A program made the position numbers and the translations under genes. Below, one piece after another: positions 36,621 through 47,694 of a stretch of 64,000 nt of DNA; the first letter of the stretch is position 1, and each line of letters starts with the position of its first letter. Under the pieces are notes generated by a model. It did no database searches and was not told the DNA's origin. It worked only from the letters and a program-made list of their open reading frames with translations. Source of the stretch: Pseudopithomyces maydicus (Eukaryota; Ascomycota; Dothideomycetes; Pleosporales; Didymosphaeriaceae); the NCBI GenBank assembly GCA_026873275.1, contig JANTUC010000018.1, forward strand, positions 826,001 to 890,000, written 5' to 3'.

Positions 36621-38814
36621 ATGGCGCCAGCTGCACAGGCGCCCGTCAAATCCGCCGACTATGACGGTTCACGCCCTCGCTTCCCGTCTCTGGAAGCATG
36701 GCTCAGTGTATACGGGAATACTGAATACACCATATACAAGCGAGATGCGGCACCCAAACCGATGACCTACGAAGAGTGGTCACAATCTGAGCATGTACTT
36801 GGACCATTTCTTTGGCGTACAACCTTGGACGTGTGGGGAGAGGATTCAACGAGTGTAAGTCGCATTGTCGCACTTAGTATTTCCATCGAGGTTTGCTCAT
36901 CATAGCAGGAGGAAGACTTAGAGGTGCAAACGCCACAATTCACTGCGCGTGCTCCTACAAGAAAACGATCGAAGAAGTCTTTCATGCCGAATGGCCATGG
37001 AAAGCATGACCCAGCCAAATCGACTGCGGCAGTTGCGCAGCCAGAAGACGCGGCAACAGCTGCAAAGCGCAAAAGAAAGCCAAAGAAACCTTATTTGGTG
37101 CGATCAATCCCCTCAACTACTTCGTTTTAGCTTACCCTGCACAGTCTGAAGACATTGTTGTGTCGGACTTCAGTGACGAAGCCGATGCCCGACATCTAGT
37201 CGTCGAGGCGGCACCATCTGTGGTAAATGTGCCCGCCAATCCTCTTGCCAATGGGCGACGTAAGTCAGGTGGACGCAAGAAGAAGCAATATCTCGTAAGT
37301 TCCTGTATGGTCAATTTTCTAACGGAAAACTGACCTGCGCAAACAGTCAGCTGAAACCATTTCACCTGAAGATGAAGACAATTATTCTCAGGCTCTGGAT
37401 GAATCTAATGCTGCTTCGGCCTCTCTTCACAGGCCTAGTGCGCCTGGTATGTTGCATCTCGACATTGAGGGTGCAGCTTGTACCCCACCCCACCTTATCA
37501 CCAGTATCAATCTTGCGCGACGATACTTCGCTGCTTGGCGATCAGTTGCAAATATTGGCTTCGTATTGTCTGATAGAATTAGGCTGACTAGTCTGATGGT
37601 AGAGCTTCATAGACCGGTCGCAGCGACCACGCCAGAAGAACCTAGAGGCAAGCGAGGGAAGAAACTGAAGAAAAAGTCACTTGTATGTATTGTTAAGTAC
37701 GGCGTTAGCTGACCCTTCTAACGATATTTAGTCGCAAGCCATTATTTCCCGAGACGATGACGAGCAGGTTGGTGCTATCGCTGATGCCGCGACCACACCC
37801 AAAAATGATGCCGCTTCACCCGAAGGCCCGGGCTCTTCCTCGAGACGAGGACTCCGCACCCGCACACCTGCTCAGCAACGACCATACTTCCACAACGCTC
37901 AGGTTTTTGATGACTTGGTATCCGATGAGCCAGAAACAGAGGGTGATATCAAACAATCTCCCCTCAAACCTAAACAGAAACTCAAATTCACCAATCTAGT
38001 CCAGGTATCGTATCCGGAGGAGGCAGGGGAAAACATTTACAAACAACAAGAGAAATCTCTTTCCATAGATACTCAAGACGATGACGATGAGGTGATGGGT
38101 GAATTTGATGAGCCTCAACCTTTAAAAAAAGCACACTACAAAGGCAAAGGTCGAGCGTGGAAAAAAACTTCAGACGATGAGGATGAAGATTACAAATCAC
38201 CGGCCAAGGGCAAATCGAGCCAACCAAAGAGAAAGCTTGGTAGGAGGAAGTCTTCCCAGACCCCAGCGAGTGTAACTGGTGTTGAAGAGATTGGAAAGCC
38301 AAATCAACACGACGGTCAGGAGAAGGAGTTCATTGAACCAACTCAGCCAAGCTCTACGCAAAAGACAGACAAGAAACAGCGCAAGCCACGAAAGACCCAT
38401 CACCTCTCCGAAGAGTATGTAAAAGATGAAGAAGACTCGGAAATTGCACCCGAAGATCCAAGAACAATAAAAAGCCAGGACGAACGGGCGGGCGAAAATA
38501 GAGTTGCATCCGTGACTCCGACGAAGAAGACGCCGAAGAAGAAAGGTAGGCCCAGGAGGCCTGACCAAGACTCTACGCCCAAACATTCCTCGCTTACAGA
38601 CAGTGTTACACTGCTATCAGATGATGATACAGCACCACCACAAAACGGGGAAACACAAACCGTATCTACAGAAATCGTCCCATTTTCGGACTTGGGTAGT
38701 AATGGGAAGAACAGTGAATTCGGGACCGCTGTAGAATATGGCCCAGTCAATGTCACACGGCCCGAAGAAGGAGAATACCCCAAGCTAGTTGCAGAATCCG
38801 ATGTGGTGGAATAA
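36621..38814 (+). CDS. Unrecognised modular basic/acidic protein with AT-hook-like motif
   Basis: Six exons (36621-36854, 36909-37097, 37145-37294, 37347-37446, 37624-37682, 37732-38814) give 604 aa. I do not recognise the family. The N-terminal ~78 residues look folded (SLEAWLSVYGNTEYTIYKRD ... GPFLWRTTLDVWGED). The rest is disordered, alternating Lys/Arg-rich and Asp/Glu/Ser-rich blocks. Three junctions repeat one pattern: a basic run ending in Leu, then Ser and acidic residues. A stretch RRGLRTRTPAQQRPY weakly recalls a motif in Mms22/Mus7-type proteins, but the size does not match. KKGRPRRP resembles an AT hook. Composition suggests a nuclear, chromatin-linked protein. Exon 2 begins at a TAGCAG double acceptor. 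Exon 5 and the 177-nt intron before it are the least certain. Confidence 0.7.
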
Positions 38815-39383
38815 TGCACCTCGCATTGAGTATACCGTCCAGTCTTTTCTCCTTTCTCTTACTTCTTCGTTCAGATAGCAGATACGACGGGGAAGCCGCA
38901 CATTGTACATTAGAACATGAAACAACGTCTCAAGTCTTTGAAACTCATATCAACTGACGTCTGACCGGTAACAAGACTAAGTAATTAGAACGAACTAAAT
39001 TGTAAGAAATCCGTGGCATATTTGCTCATGTGCAATCACTGGAGCTGGAGCGTAATTTTCACACTTTGGGTGTCCTTAATGCACTCATCTTAGACACGGT
39101 TTTTTAAACCTTTAGGTGCGGATGTATTCTTGGCTTACATCTGCAATGGCGTTGAGTTTGAGAGCCTGATGCCCAGGTGTGATTCTGATCACTTGAGCTC
39201 TTCAACCTCCTACTGTCAAGCAAGTCAAAATTACCTTGAGAAAGAGTGGTTTTACTTGGAAGAAACATAAAAGCATCAAAGTCGGAAAATCGTGTTCCAT
39301 ATGTATGTATATATATGCACATGTATCTTACCTGCTCCCACATGCCTTATATGCACCATCTAATCTCAATTCGTTACCTCCAA
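38815..39383. other. Convergent 3' region, unknown gene / rhomboid
   Basis: 569 nt between convergent genes, AT-rich, with a short TATATATG stretch near 39305-39320. No gene seen. Confidence 0.6.
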
Positions 39384-40235
39384 TCATAGTCTCAGCCCCC
39401 TGAGCTTTGCAAAATAGTACACAACTCCAAAAGCAATGCCTCCCAAGTGCCCTCCATGGCCAATTCTGCTCCTTGAGTCGCTGAGATAGTACCCATCATA
39501 AATCGCATAGCCTGTCATCAATGCCCAAAGCGGCACAGGAATGATTCCATAAATATGAAATGTCATCTTGGGATACAAAAGAGCCGCAATCGTTCCTGAG
39601 CGGCGGATCCGACGTTAGTATCAATCAGACGTGAGAATTGTGCTTGGTAGCTACGCACCGACACCCATCAAACTCCCCGAAAAGCCTACGGCTCTCTGTT
39701 GTAAGTCGCCCTGCTGTAGCTTCGAAGCCAACCACCCTACACTCCCGGTCAAGCCCGAGCCTAGAATGATTGTAGCAAGCTTGAGTGGGGTGAAGGTCGG
39801 CGTCGTAGCGAGAAGCGAGCCCAGGTAGAAGAAGGATACCATGTTGCCGGCAAGATGAAGCAGGCCACCATGAGAGAAGGTACTAGTAATAGCTGTCCAG
39901 TATTGATGATCCCTCAAGAAGCCAATAGGCGACAAGGTCATGTGCTTGATATAGGCTATGAAGGGTCCGGGGTAGCCTTGTTGGGCTTGTAGCTTGGTGT
40001 ATTCATGATAAAGAAAGATGCCAGTGTTCAGGCCGATGACGCCGTAGATCAGGCGCTTGTTCAGGGGCTCACTGCTATTGTAAGAGCCGTAGTACGAACG
40101 GCGGCCACGGGAACGGCTGTCGAAGAAGGTTTGCTCCAGGCTTGAGGGCCGAGGAGACTTTGCCCACCGCAAGGCCGAAATGGCATTGGATGAGGTGGGT
40201 CGAAGCGTCTTGGCCAGGCGCTGAAAGAAAGCCAT
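39384..40235 (-). CDS. Rhomboid-family intramembrane serine protease, probably mitochondrial
   Basis: Exons 40235-39659 and 39595-39384 give 262 aa; the 63-nt intron splits Gly in MGVG|TIAALLYPK. The ATG chosen starts MAFFQRLAKTLRPTSSN, a basic, acid-free N-terminus compatible with mitochondrial import; longer readings upstream lack an ATG. Rhomboid features are present: FSHGGLLHLAGNMVSFFYLG, the catalytic Ser in VGFSGSLMG and the catalytic His in GHGGHLGG near the C-terminus. The Ser/His dyad is complete, so it should be active. Its relation to mitochondrial Pcp1 is plausible but unproven. The frame is intact. Confidence 0.88.
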
Positions 40236-41083
40236 TCCTAGAAGCAGCGAGGCTACACAAGTTCCGTGTCGAGGCAAGGGATGCAGCAAGAGCGCACGGG
40301 GAAACCTTCGATCGGAACCTTAGTGGAACCTTGGAAAACACGTGAGCACGTGAAGGCCCGGGACCCGTTGCAGGAGGTCCTGCATGCCGGTTCGCCTCTG
40401 GTCAGCTCCAAGGCGCATGCCCGAGGTGCTCAGTCACTTACAGCGTACTATCTGGGCCACGGGCGACTATGCTGCAACGGGGCTTGTTTGCAATTCGACA
40501 CGACACGCGGTTGGCAAGAGAGAGGTACGAAGCTGGTGTAACATCTCGGTGGCCAATCAGCAAGGTCCAAGGCACGGATCGTCGTCGGGCCCTTTTGTCC
40601 TTCGAGCCTTCCTCGCATCTCCACTAACACCACCCTCTGGCCGTGCAGCTCCCTTTCACCACCCCACCCACTACCTTCTGCGGCCACCTGGAAAAACCCT
40701 CTTGCTGATCTCTCCTCTCCCAGGCCGCTCTCTTCCACGCACTGCTTGACAGCACGTGGCTAGCCTTTACCCACGCCCGCTTCGACTGTGTGACGTCCAT
40801 CGTGACCAGCAAGCGACTGTAGCCCCACCACCCGACCCTGTACAAAGAGTCGCCGCTGCTCCCAGGCACTCTTCGGCCTCCGCGCAACCTCACACCCCTC
40901 TCTTCCGCCTGCTACCCACCGCGCAAACACGAACCGCATCCGGTCTGGGCACCCCACATAGCCCGTCGTACCGGCACAAATAACCCTCGCTGCCGTCGCA
41001 TAGTCGACAGCCTACAGGTGCTGAGCTCTCTCACAACATTGCTTGGGCCCGGAACAACCCCGCACCACGCGGCTTTCATTTCA
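40236..41083. other. Divergent promoter region, rhomboid / DHH1
   Basis: 848 nt between divergent genes, with C/T-rich tracts from about 40620 to 40980 consistent with a long DHH1 5' UTR. ORFs here show no family features. Confidence 0.55.
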
Positions 41084-42764
41084 ATGGCTGACCAAATCAC
41101 CAACCAGCTCGCAGCGACGTCGCTTAGGTCAGTCAGCATCTTGCTATCCGCTTCGCATGCGCTAACAGCCTGACCCAGCGAGCAATCGCCCTCGGCAGGC
41201 GCCAACTGGAAAGATGGGCTCAAGATACCTTCAAAAGACACACGAGTACAGACAGAGGTATGCGCCGCCCTCGCGTTCAGGAAAGAGCAGCTTGGACTCA
41301 CGCTATACTAGGATGTCACCGCAACAAAAGGCCTGGAATTCGAAGACTTCTTTATCAAGCGCGAGTTGATGATGGGTATATTCGAAGCAGGGTTCGAAAA
41401 GCCCTCACCCATCCAAGAAGAGACCATTCCCGTCGCACTTACTGGCCGAGATATCCTTGCGCGAGCAAAGAACGGCACGGGAAAAACTGCGGCATTCGTG
41501 ATACCTACCCTCGAGCGCGTCAATCCGAAGAGCTCGAAGACGCAAGCTCTGATTCTCGTACCCACCCGAGAACTCGCCTTACAAACTTCACAAGTATGCA
41601 AGACGCTGGGAAAGCATCTTGGCATCAACGTAATGGTTTCAACTGGCGGCACTGGTCTTAAGGACGATATCATTCGCTTGTCTGAACCTGTTCATATTAT
41701 TGTTGGAACACCAGGCAGAATCCTGGATCTCGCAGGAAAGGGTGTGGCCGACCTGTCCACCTGCCAGACTTTTGTCATGGACGAAGCTGATAAACTTTTG
41801 TCTCCTGAATTCACCCCAGTTATAGAACAGCTGTTGGGCTTCCACCCCAAGGACAGACAAGTAATGCTCTTCAGCGCCACTTTCCCCATCGTCGTTAAGA
41901 GTTTCAAGGTGCGTAGAATCCAAAGAGGGTCTCTCCCACCCCATTTGTTGACAGTGATTAGGATAAACACATGAACTCTCCATACGAGATCAATCTTATG
42001 GACGAGCTCACCCTGCGAGGTATCACACAATACTATGCGTTCGTCGAAGAGAAGCAGAAAGTCCACTGCTTGAATACATTATTCAACAAACTGCAGATCA
42101 ACCAGTCTATCATCTTCTGTAACTCCACTAATCGTGTAGAGTTACTTGCGAAGAAGATCACCGAGCTTGGATATTCTTGCTTCTACTCGCACGCCCGCAT
42201 GCTTCAGCACAACCGAAACCGCGTCTTTCACGATTTCCGCAACGGCGTCTGTCGTAACCTCGTCTGCTCTGATTTACTTACCCGTGGTATCGATATCCAG
42301 GCTGTAAATGTTGTCATAAATTTCGATTTCCCCAAGAACGCTGAGACGTATCTACACCGTATTGGTCGTTCCGGACGATTCGGTCACTTGGGTCTCGCCA
42401 TTAATCTTATCAACTGGGAGGATCGTTTCAACCTTTATCGTATCGAGCAAGAACTGGGCACGGAGATCCAGCCAATTCCGCCGGTCATCGAGAAGAAACT
42501 TTATGTTTACGAGACCCCCGAGACAATTCCACGACCCATCTCAAACGCTCAGCGCAATGCTCAAGGTCAGGAATCAGAAGTCGCGGTTTTGCGCAACAAT
42601 CAGAATGGTCGCGGTAATTATCGCAACAACCGTGGTGGCGCCCAATTCCAGGGGCAGCGTGGCGGTGGCCGTGGAGCTCCCCGAATACGCAGAATCGTCA
42701 GAGCAACCAAAACGGCCAGAACCCGCAGCGAAATGCTCGTCCCCAGCCCGCCGGCCCCGCTTAG
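41084..42764 (+). CDS. DHH1: DEAD-box RNA helicase Dhh1 (DDX6 family), frameshift in the tail
   Basis: Exons 41084-41127, 41179-41257, 41312-41908 and 41962-42764, corrected to 507 aa. Helicase motifs run in order: GFEKPSPIQEETIP (Q), AKNGTGKT (I), PTRELALQ (Ia), TPGRI (Ib), MDEADKLL (II), SAT (III), SIIFCNSTNRVELL (IV), TRGIDIQAV (V) and HRIGRSGRFGHLG (VI). Dhh1 promotes mRNA decapping and represses translation in P-bodies. As deposited, the C4 run at 42679-42682 shifts the tail into an Arg-rich frame ending at 42816. A fifth C gives the Gln/Asn-rich tail (TQNRQSNQNGQNPQRNARPQ) typical of Dhh1, with stop at 42762-42764. The helicase core is unaffected. Confidence 0.94.
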
Positions 42765-44071
42765 GTCGGTGCACGGCAATAAGGGGGTTTTCGGTTGTCT
42801 GAGCAGTTCTCGATGATGATGTCAAGCTATTTTCTCTGTCACGACTCCTCTTTGCTCAGGAACCTGTTTGCGTTTTGATTGCACATACTTTTGCGTTATT
42901 TTCCTTCTCTCACGATTATACGAGCGGCTGTCGACGAATCGATGCGGGATACTTGGTTTCTTCCTCGCGCTTCGGACCGATCCAACTGGCGCGTACTGGA
43001 ATCTGCGATTTCGCTTGTATTATATACCTTGGGTCTCTTCCTGGATCTTGAGGTTCTATCTTCCGCGGCTGCTAATGCCGCTTATCTTGGGTGTTCATTT
43101 GCAGGTTTGGCGGAGAGTCTAGGCTCCGCGGGCTTCTCTCACTTCTCTAAGCATGCTCGCTGATGCGTAATCGCCAAAAGTTCCTTCACGATAGAGGATC
43201 CGACGACTCTCCTTACGTTCTCTGGCCATCCAACATCCATTTGTCATGCTATAATTCCGTCGGACACTTCCTCCCTCACCCCTCAATTACCATGGTCCGT
43301 CTCGTCACGTCGGGCGATTCCAAAGATCTCATCCGCCTCTCATCATCGTCTCTTCTGCGTACTGAATGCTAGCGCAGGCCAGCATTCATCAAATCATCTG
43401 CAATCCTGCTCCCTCACCCATGGATTGCAAAAAACACGAGCGCTACTCATCGGCTCATTTTATGTTGATCATCTCTTTTGCCCACTGGGTTTTGGGACCA
43501 GATCAGTCCGGGCTCTTACTGTATTCATCTCACGCTCGCTTTGCCTCTGTCAACTGGAGCAAAAACACGCTGACGGAAGCCTGACGAGGTAGCTCAAGTC
43601 TGCAGCCTGGTAGAAGGAAAAGTAAAACCATACTCATATCTATATAAAACCACGAGGGGGCCTGGTTGCTATGCATGGGCGCGACCTGTTTCATCCATGC
43701 CTGCCAATGCAAATGATTCTCCCATTGTTTTCTTTGCGACCCTCTAGCGATGCAGTGAAGTGAAGTGTAGTGAAGTGAAAAGAATGCATGTTTCTTGTTG
43801 ACTTTTCGGGGATCCAGATGCCGGCCGGAGAATCCTTCACGTGATTCGGGGGTCGCAGGTGAGATGTATACGAGACTGAGAGAACACCTGGCCTGCGAGC
43901 TGCGAGATTGCACGGTGCTCTGGATATATTAATAATGCTGAATGGGGACACGGTTGGGGTTCTAAGACGTTGCAGGGGTGGGTGAGCGGCTAACCGCCTG
44001 AGGCAATAGCACTGGAAGTACGCATAGCTTCGAGTAGGTGGGTGCGGTGTAGCATTGCGCAAAACTCCAGA

Positions 44072-44107
44072 CGGCGGCAACGGCAGCAACGGTAGCAACG
44101 GTAGCAA
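44072..44107. repeat. 9-nt tandem repeat, CGGYAGCAA x4
   Basis: Four consecutive 9-nt units of the form CGG(C/T)(A/G)GCAA lie about 300 nt upstream of the PDI ATG, just before the UPRE-like site. The repeat is non-coding in the PDI gene model. Confidence 0.75.
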
Positions 44108-44162
44108 CGGCCACGCAGGTTGGCTAGTCGCCAAAGAGCGGTAGGTAAAAGACGAAGGAGCT

Positions 44163-44171
44163 CAGCGTGTC
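44163..44171 (+). promoter_or_regulatory. UPRE-like Hac1 site in the PDI promoter
   Basis: CAGCGTGTC, 241-249 nt upstream of the PDI ATG, matches the core of the yeast unfolded-protein response element. In yeast Hac1 activates PDI1 through such sites (established knowledge). A nine-base match is expected about once in 130 kb of double-stranded sequence, so its position is suggestive, not proof. Confidence 0.4.
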
Positions 44172-44411
44172 CGTCCCGGACCAGAGCGCTTAAGGTTTTG
44201 GGGAAAGTAAAGACCCGCCACCCATTGCAGCAAGTCTTGGCAGATCCGCGGTGCTCAGCCCAGCGAAGTAGACACTGTGTCTTTCGCGCCACGAGCTGCC
44301 AAACATAAAAACCCGCCGCAGCTCTGCCTCGCTCTCTCCACACCACTGCAGAGTATCAACTCGACCCCTCTTTTCTTTTCTATATACTTCGGTCTTGTCA
44401 GAGAAGGAAAC

Positions 44412-46101
44412 ATGCGTTACAGCATTGTCCTCACGGCCGTCCTGGCCTCGCTTGGTCTGGCTTCTGATGTCCTCGAGCTTAAGGAGGATACGCTCCAGGG
44501 CTTCGTGGAGGAGCACGACCTCTCTCTGATCGAGTGTAAGTACAGCTCTTGCTCGCGGCCGCACTTGCACGCCATCTTTTCCAATCTGCATCTTTCAATG
44601 GCATGCTAACTTCCATCTAGTCTTTGCTCCATGGTGCGGCCACTGCAAGGCCCTCGCTCCCGAATACGAGTCCGCCGCGACTACGCTCAAGGAAAAGAAC
44701 ATCCCCTTGGCCAAGGTGGATTGCACAGAGGAGCAGGAACTGTGCAAGAAGTACGGTGTTGAGGGCTACCCCACCCTCAAGGTCTTCCGTGGCGAGGACA
44801 ACATCACTCCCTACACCGGCCAGCGCAAGGCCGATGCCATCGTTTCCTACATGACCAAGCAGGCCCTCCCTGCTGTGTCCGACGTCACCAAAGACTCCCT
44901 CGAGGAGTTCAAGACTGCCGACAAGGTTGTCCTCGTCGCCTACTTCGCTGCCGATGACAAGGCCTCCAACGAGACCTTCACCTCCGTCGCCAATGGTCTC
45001 CGCGACAACTACCTCTTCGGTGCCACCAACGACGCCGCTCTTGCCGAGGCCGAGGGTGTCAAGCAGCCCGGTCTCGTTCTGTACAAGTCTTTTGATGAGG
45101 GCAAGGACGTCTTCACCGAGACTTTCGACAAGGAGACCATTGAGTCTTTCGTCAAGGTTGCCTCCACCCCGCTCGTCGGTGAGGTCGGTCCTGAGACGTA
45201 CAGCGGCTACATGGCCGCCGGTATCCCGCTTGCCTACATCTTCGCCGAGGAACAGGAAGAGCGTGATACCCTGGCTAAGGAGCTCAAGCCTCTCGCTGAG
45301 AAGTACAAGGGCAAGATCAACTTCGCTACTATCGACGCCAAGGCTTTCGGTCAACATGCCGGCAACCTGAACCTCGAGGTTGGCAAGTGGCCCGCCTTCG
45401 CCATCCAAAAGACAGACAAGAACCAGAAGTATCCCTATGGCCAGGACAAGGCCATTACCGAGAAGGATGTTGGCGCTTTCGTTGAGGACTTTGTGAACGA
45501 CAAGATTGCACCCTCCGTCAAGTCTGAGCCTATTCCCGAGACCAACGATGGCCCTGTCACCGTTGTCGTTGCCCACGAGTACGAGAAGCTCGTCATCGAC
45601 AACGACAAGGACGTCCTGCTTGAGTTCTATGCTCCCTGGTGCGGTCATTGCAAGGCTCTTGCTCCCAAATACGAGGAGCTCGGTGCCCTCTACGCATCCC
45701 CCGAGCTCTCCAAGCTGGTAACCGTCGCTAAGGTCGATGCCACCGCCAATGATGTACCCGACGAGATCCAGGGATTCCCCACAATCAAGCTCTTCCCCGC
45801 TGGCAAGAAGGACTCTCCCGTCGACTACTCTGGTGCCCGTACCGTGGAGGACCTTGCTGCCTTCATTGAGGAGAACGGTACCCACAAGGTCAAGGCTGCC
45901 ATTGAGGCGGTCAAGGAGGAGGTTGAGGAGGTTGTTGAGGAGGTTCCTGAGCAAGCCGCCGCCGCTACTGAAAAGGCCAAGGATGCCGCCGAAGCTGTTG
46001 CCGACAAGGCTGAGGATGTGACTGAGTCCGTCAAGTCGGCCGCATCAGAGGCTACCGAGTCAGCTAAATCTGCGGCGTCTGAGGTTCACGATGAGTTGTA
46101 A
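44412..46101 (+). CDS. PDI1: Protein disulfide isomerase, ER lumen
   Basis: Exons 44412-44535 and 44621-46101 give 534 aa. A signal peptide (MRYSIVLTAVLASLGLA) is followed by domain a with APWCGHCK near residues 44-51, non-catalytic b and b' domains, and domain a' with APWCGHCK near 380. The protein ends in the ER-retention signal HDEL. It forms and shuffles disulfides in secretory proteins. The segment between a' and HDEL is an unusually long Ala/Glu/Lys-rich stretch with a near-exact repeat of ESAKSAASE-like units, predicted helical. Codon use is strongly biased (C-ending codons), as expected for high expression. The frame is intact. Confidence 0.97.
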
Positions 46102-46704
46102 ATTAGGATACCCTGTTCCTCCCTGTTTGCGTTCCTGTCTGTGTCATTGGTCGGATGGATGGTGTGCATGGATATGGATACGAATGAGAAGCATGAGATA
46201 AAAGTGACATGATACATGCTTACGGGGTTGGTTTGCATTTCTTTAACATCTTTCCGGTTTGGATTGCACATGGGTCATGGGTAGCGATAGCTAATGGAGT
46301 TCCGGTTTGAAAGTTCATCATCATTTTTCTGCATGTTGTGAGATTGTCGCTGCAAGTATTTTGATTGCCTCAAAACACGCAACATGATGGCCGTTTCGTG
46401 TGGCTCTAGGTTTCTCGTCGCTATCGTTACATTGCGGTTGCTGTGTGACTACAGCTTGTAGGATACAGGTCCTACGCGATTTTCTAGATCCTGTTTGGTC
46501 CAACTCCGCCCCCATTTGCCTCGTTCCATGAACAGCCGCGTGGCTGAGAATCTTCCAGGCGTTCAGGCGCGCTACATTTGGGGCCAAGTATTCCTTCAAG
46601 GCGCACACCCTCGCTTTTCCCTCATTGATTAGGGGCGACTTCCCTTGCGATTTCCCACGCAGCTTCCTCCTTCACGACTCTACACCAGCTTTCGATTCAT
46701 AACA
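46102..46704. other. Intergenic, PDI to small membrane protein
   Basis: 603 nt between tandem genes: PDI 3' UTR and the next promoter. No gene seen. Confidence 0.6.
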
Positions 46705-47223
46705 ATGGCGGTCGTTACCATCAATGACTACAACAATTCGACGACTTCCCGGCCATTTTCCCGTCAATGCCCTTCTTTCCGCCTCCCATGGGCTTCTATG
46801 GCCTCGTCGTACAATGTTCTTGTCGAACCACGGAGTCTCATGCTTCGCCGAATAGCCTTCATTTCCGTCCAACTCTTCCAATTCGCATACCTTGTTTTCT
46901 ATACCTCGTTCTTGCCGAAAAGCCCTATTGACGTCCCTTGGGCCTTGACCGGCATCCTCTTCTTCTTCTTTTTGGCATGGAATTTGCACCTCATCGTCGA
47001 CATGGAGGGTGATAGAATAGTGATGGGATTGAGGCTTAAGAGAATTACATTTGATGGTTTCTTGTGGGGAATGGTGGTAGGCTATGCGGGAGCGTTGGTG
47101 TGGAGGATTATGGGGGGTGACTTTTATGCGATCTCAACGATGAGGGTCTTGTTGAACCTGGAGATTTTTGTGGTCGCATGGATTAGTACCTGGCCTTCGG
47201 ATAACGGTGTGTCCTTGGCATGA
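46705..47223 (+). CDS. Hypothetical four-helix membrane protein
   Basis: An intronless ORF of 172 aa with ATG at 46705 in ACAATGG context. I do not recognise the family. A ~50-residue polar N-terminus is followed by about four hydrophobic segments: FISVQLFQFAYLVFYTSFL, ALTGILFFFFLAWNLHLIV, FLWGMVVGYAGALVWRI and LLNLEIFVVAWISTW. An amphipathic loop with MEGDRIVMGLRLKR lies between helices 2 and 3. Absence of introns is common for small fungal membrane proteins. The coding nature is supported by sustained hydrophobic periodicity, not by homology. Confidence 0.6.
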   Translation: MAVVTINDYNNSTTSRPFSRQCPSFRLPWASMASSYNVLVEPRSLMLRRIAFISVQLFQFAYLVFYTSFLPKSPIDVPWALTGILFFFFLAWNLHLIVDMEGDRIVMGLRLKRITFDGFLWGMVVGYAGALVWRIMGGDFYAISTMRVLLNLEIFVVAWISTWPSDNGVSLA

Positions 47224-47694
47224 ACAGAGAGAGTCCGAGAATGCGATCAATATGGTGCTAGTACCGGAGAAGTGTGGAAAATCAGGGTCAAGCAAAACTG
47301 TGCGATGTCCACAGAATCTTCTAGCTCGGGTCCCATTGTCATTTTTCAGAACAAATGAGACGAACTCAAGAGGTTAGTGAACTATTTTAGTCCGATATAA
47401 GTACACGATAAGCTCAGTCAGGTGCATAGAAATTAATTTCGTCTTGACCTTCTGTGTTGCGCCACACCTCAATTGCACCTGGTAGTTAATTGAGTGTATA
47501 AGAAGGTGCTAGCGTTTTGCGCGGAAAGCTGCAATCAGTCCGAGATTCGTCGGAGGCTGGGGTCCAGATCCTGAACGGGGGGCGCCTATGTCAGCGACTA
47601 GACAGAGGAACACACTATTTGCACACATATATAAGCAGTAGTTCCTAACATGAAGAAATTTGTCAGTGTGCAACTCTATCTTGCAATTTTCATC
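47224..47694. other. Intergenic, membrane protein to GFA gene
   Basis: 471 nt with lower GC than the first half of the window. An in-frame ATG at 47650 would extend the downstream protein by 15 hydrophobic residues; I consider it less likely. No other gene seen. Confidence 0.5.

Larger units (their letters stand above)
42765..44411. other. Gene-free 1.6 kb, DHH1 3' UTR and PDI promoter
   Basis: 1647 nt between tandem genes. The first ~600 nt are T-rich, probably DHH1 3' UTR. The PDI side holds GAAGT repeats near 43754-43778, a 9-nt tandem repeat (44072-44107), a UPRE-like site (44163-44171) and a CT-rich leader before the PDI ATG. No protein gene is convincing. Confidence 0.6.

Noticed and set aside
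41084..42816. Arg-rich C-terminus of DHH1 as a novel tail
   Set aside because: It appears only after the C4 run at 42679-42682. The other frame gives the Gln/Asn-rich tail expected for Dhh1.
44617..45954. A 445-codon open frame antisense to PDI
   Set aside because: It exists because the highly expressed PDI uses C-ending codons, which leaves few stops on the opposite strand. It is Gly/Val/Leu-rich with no domain and lies over conserved PDI sequence.
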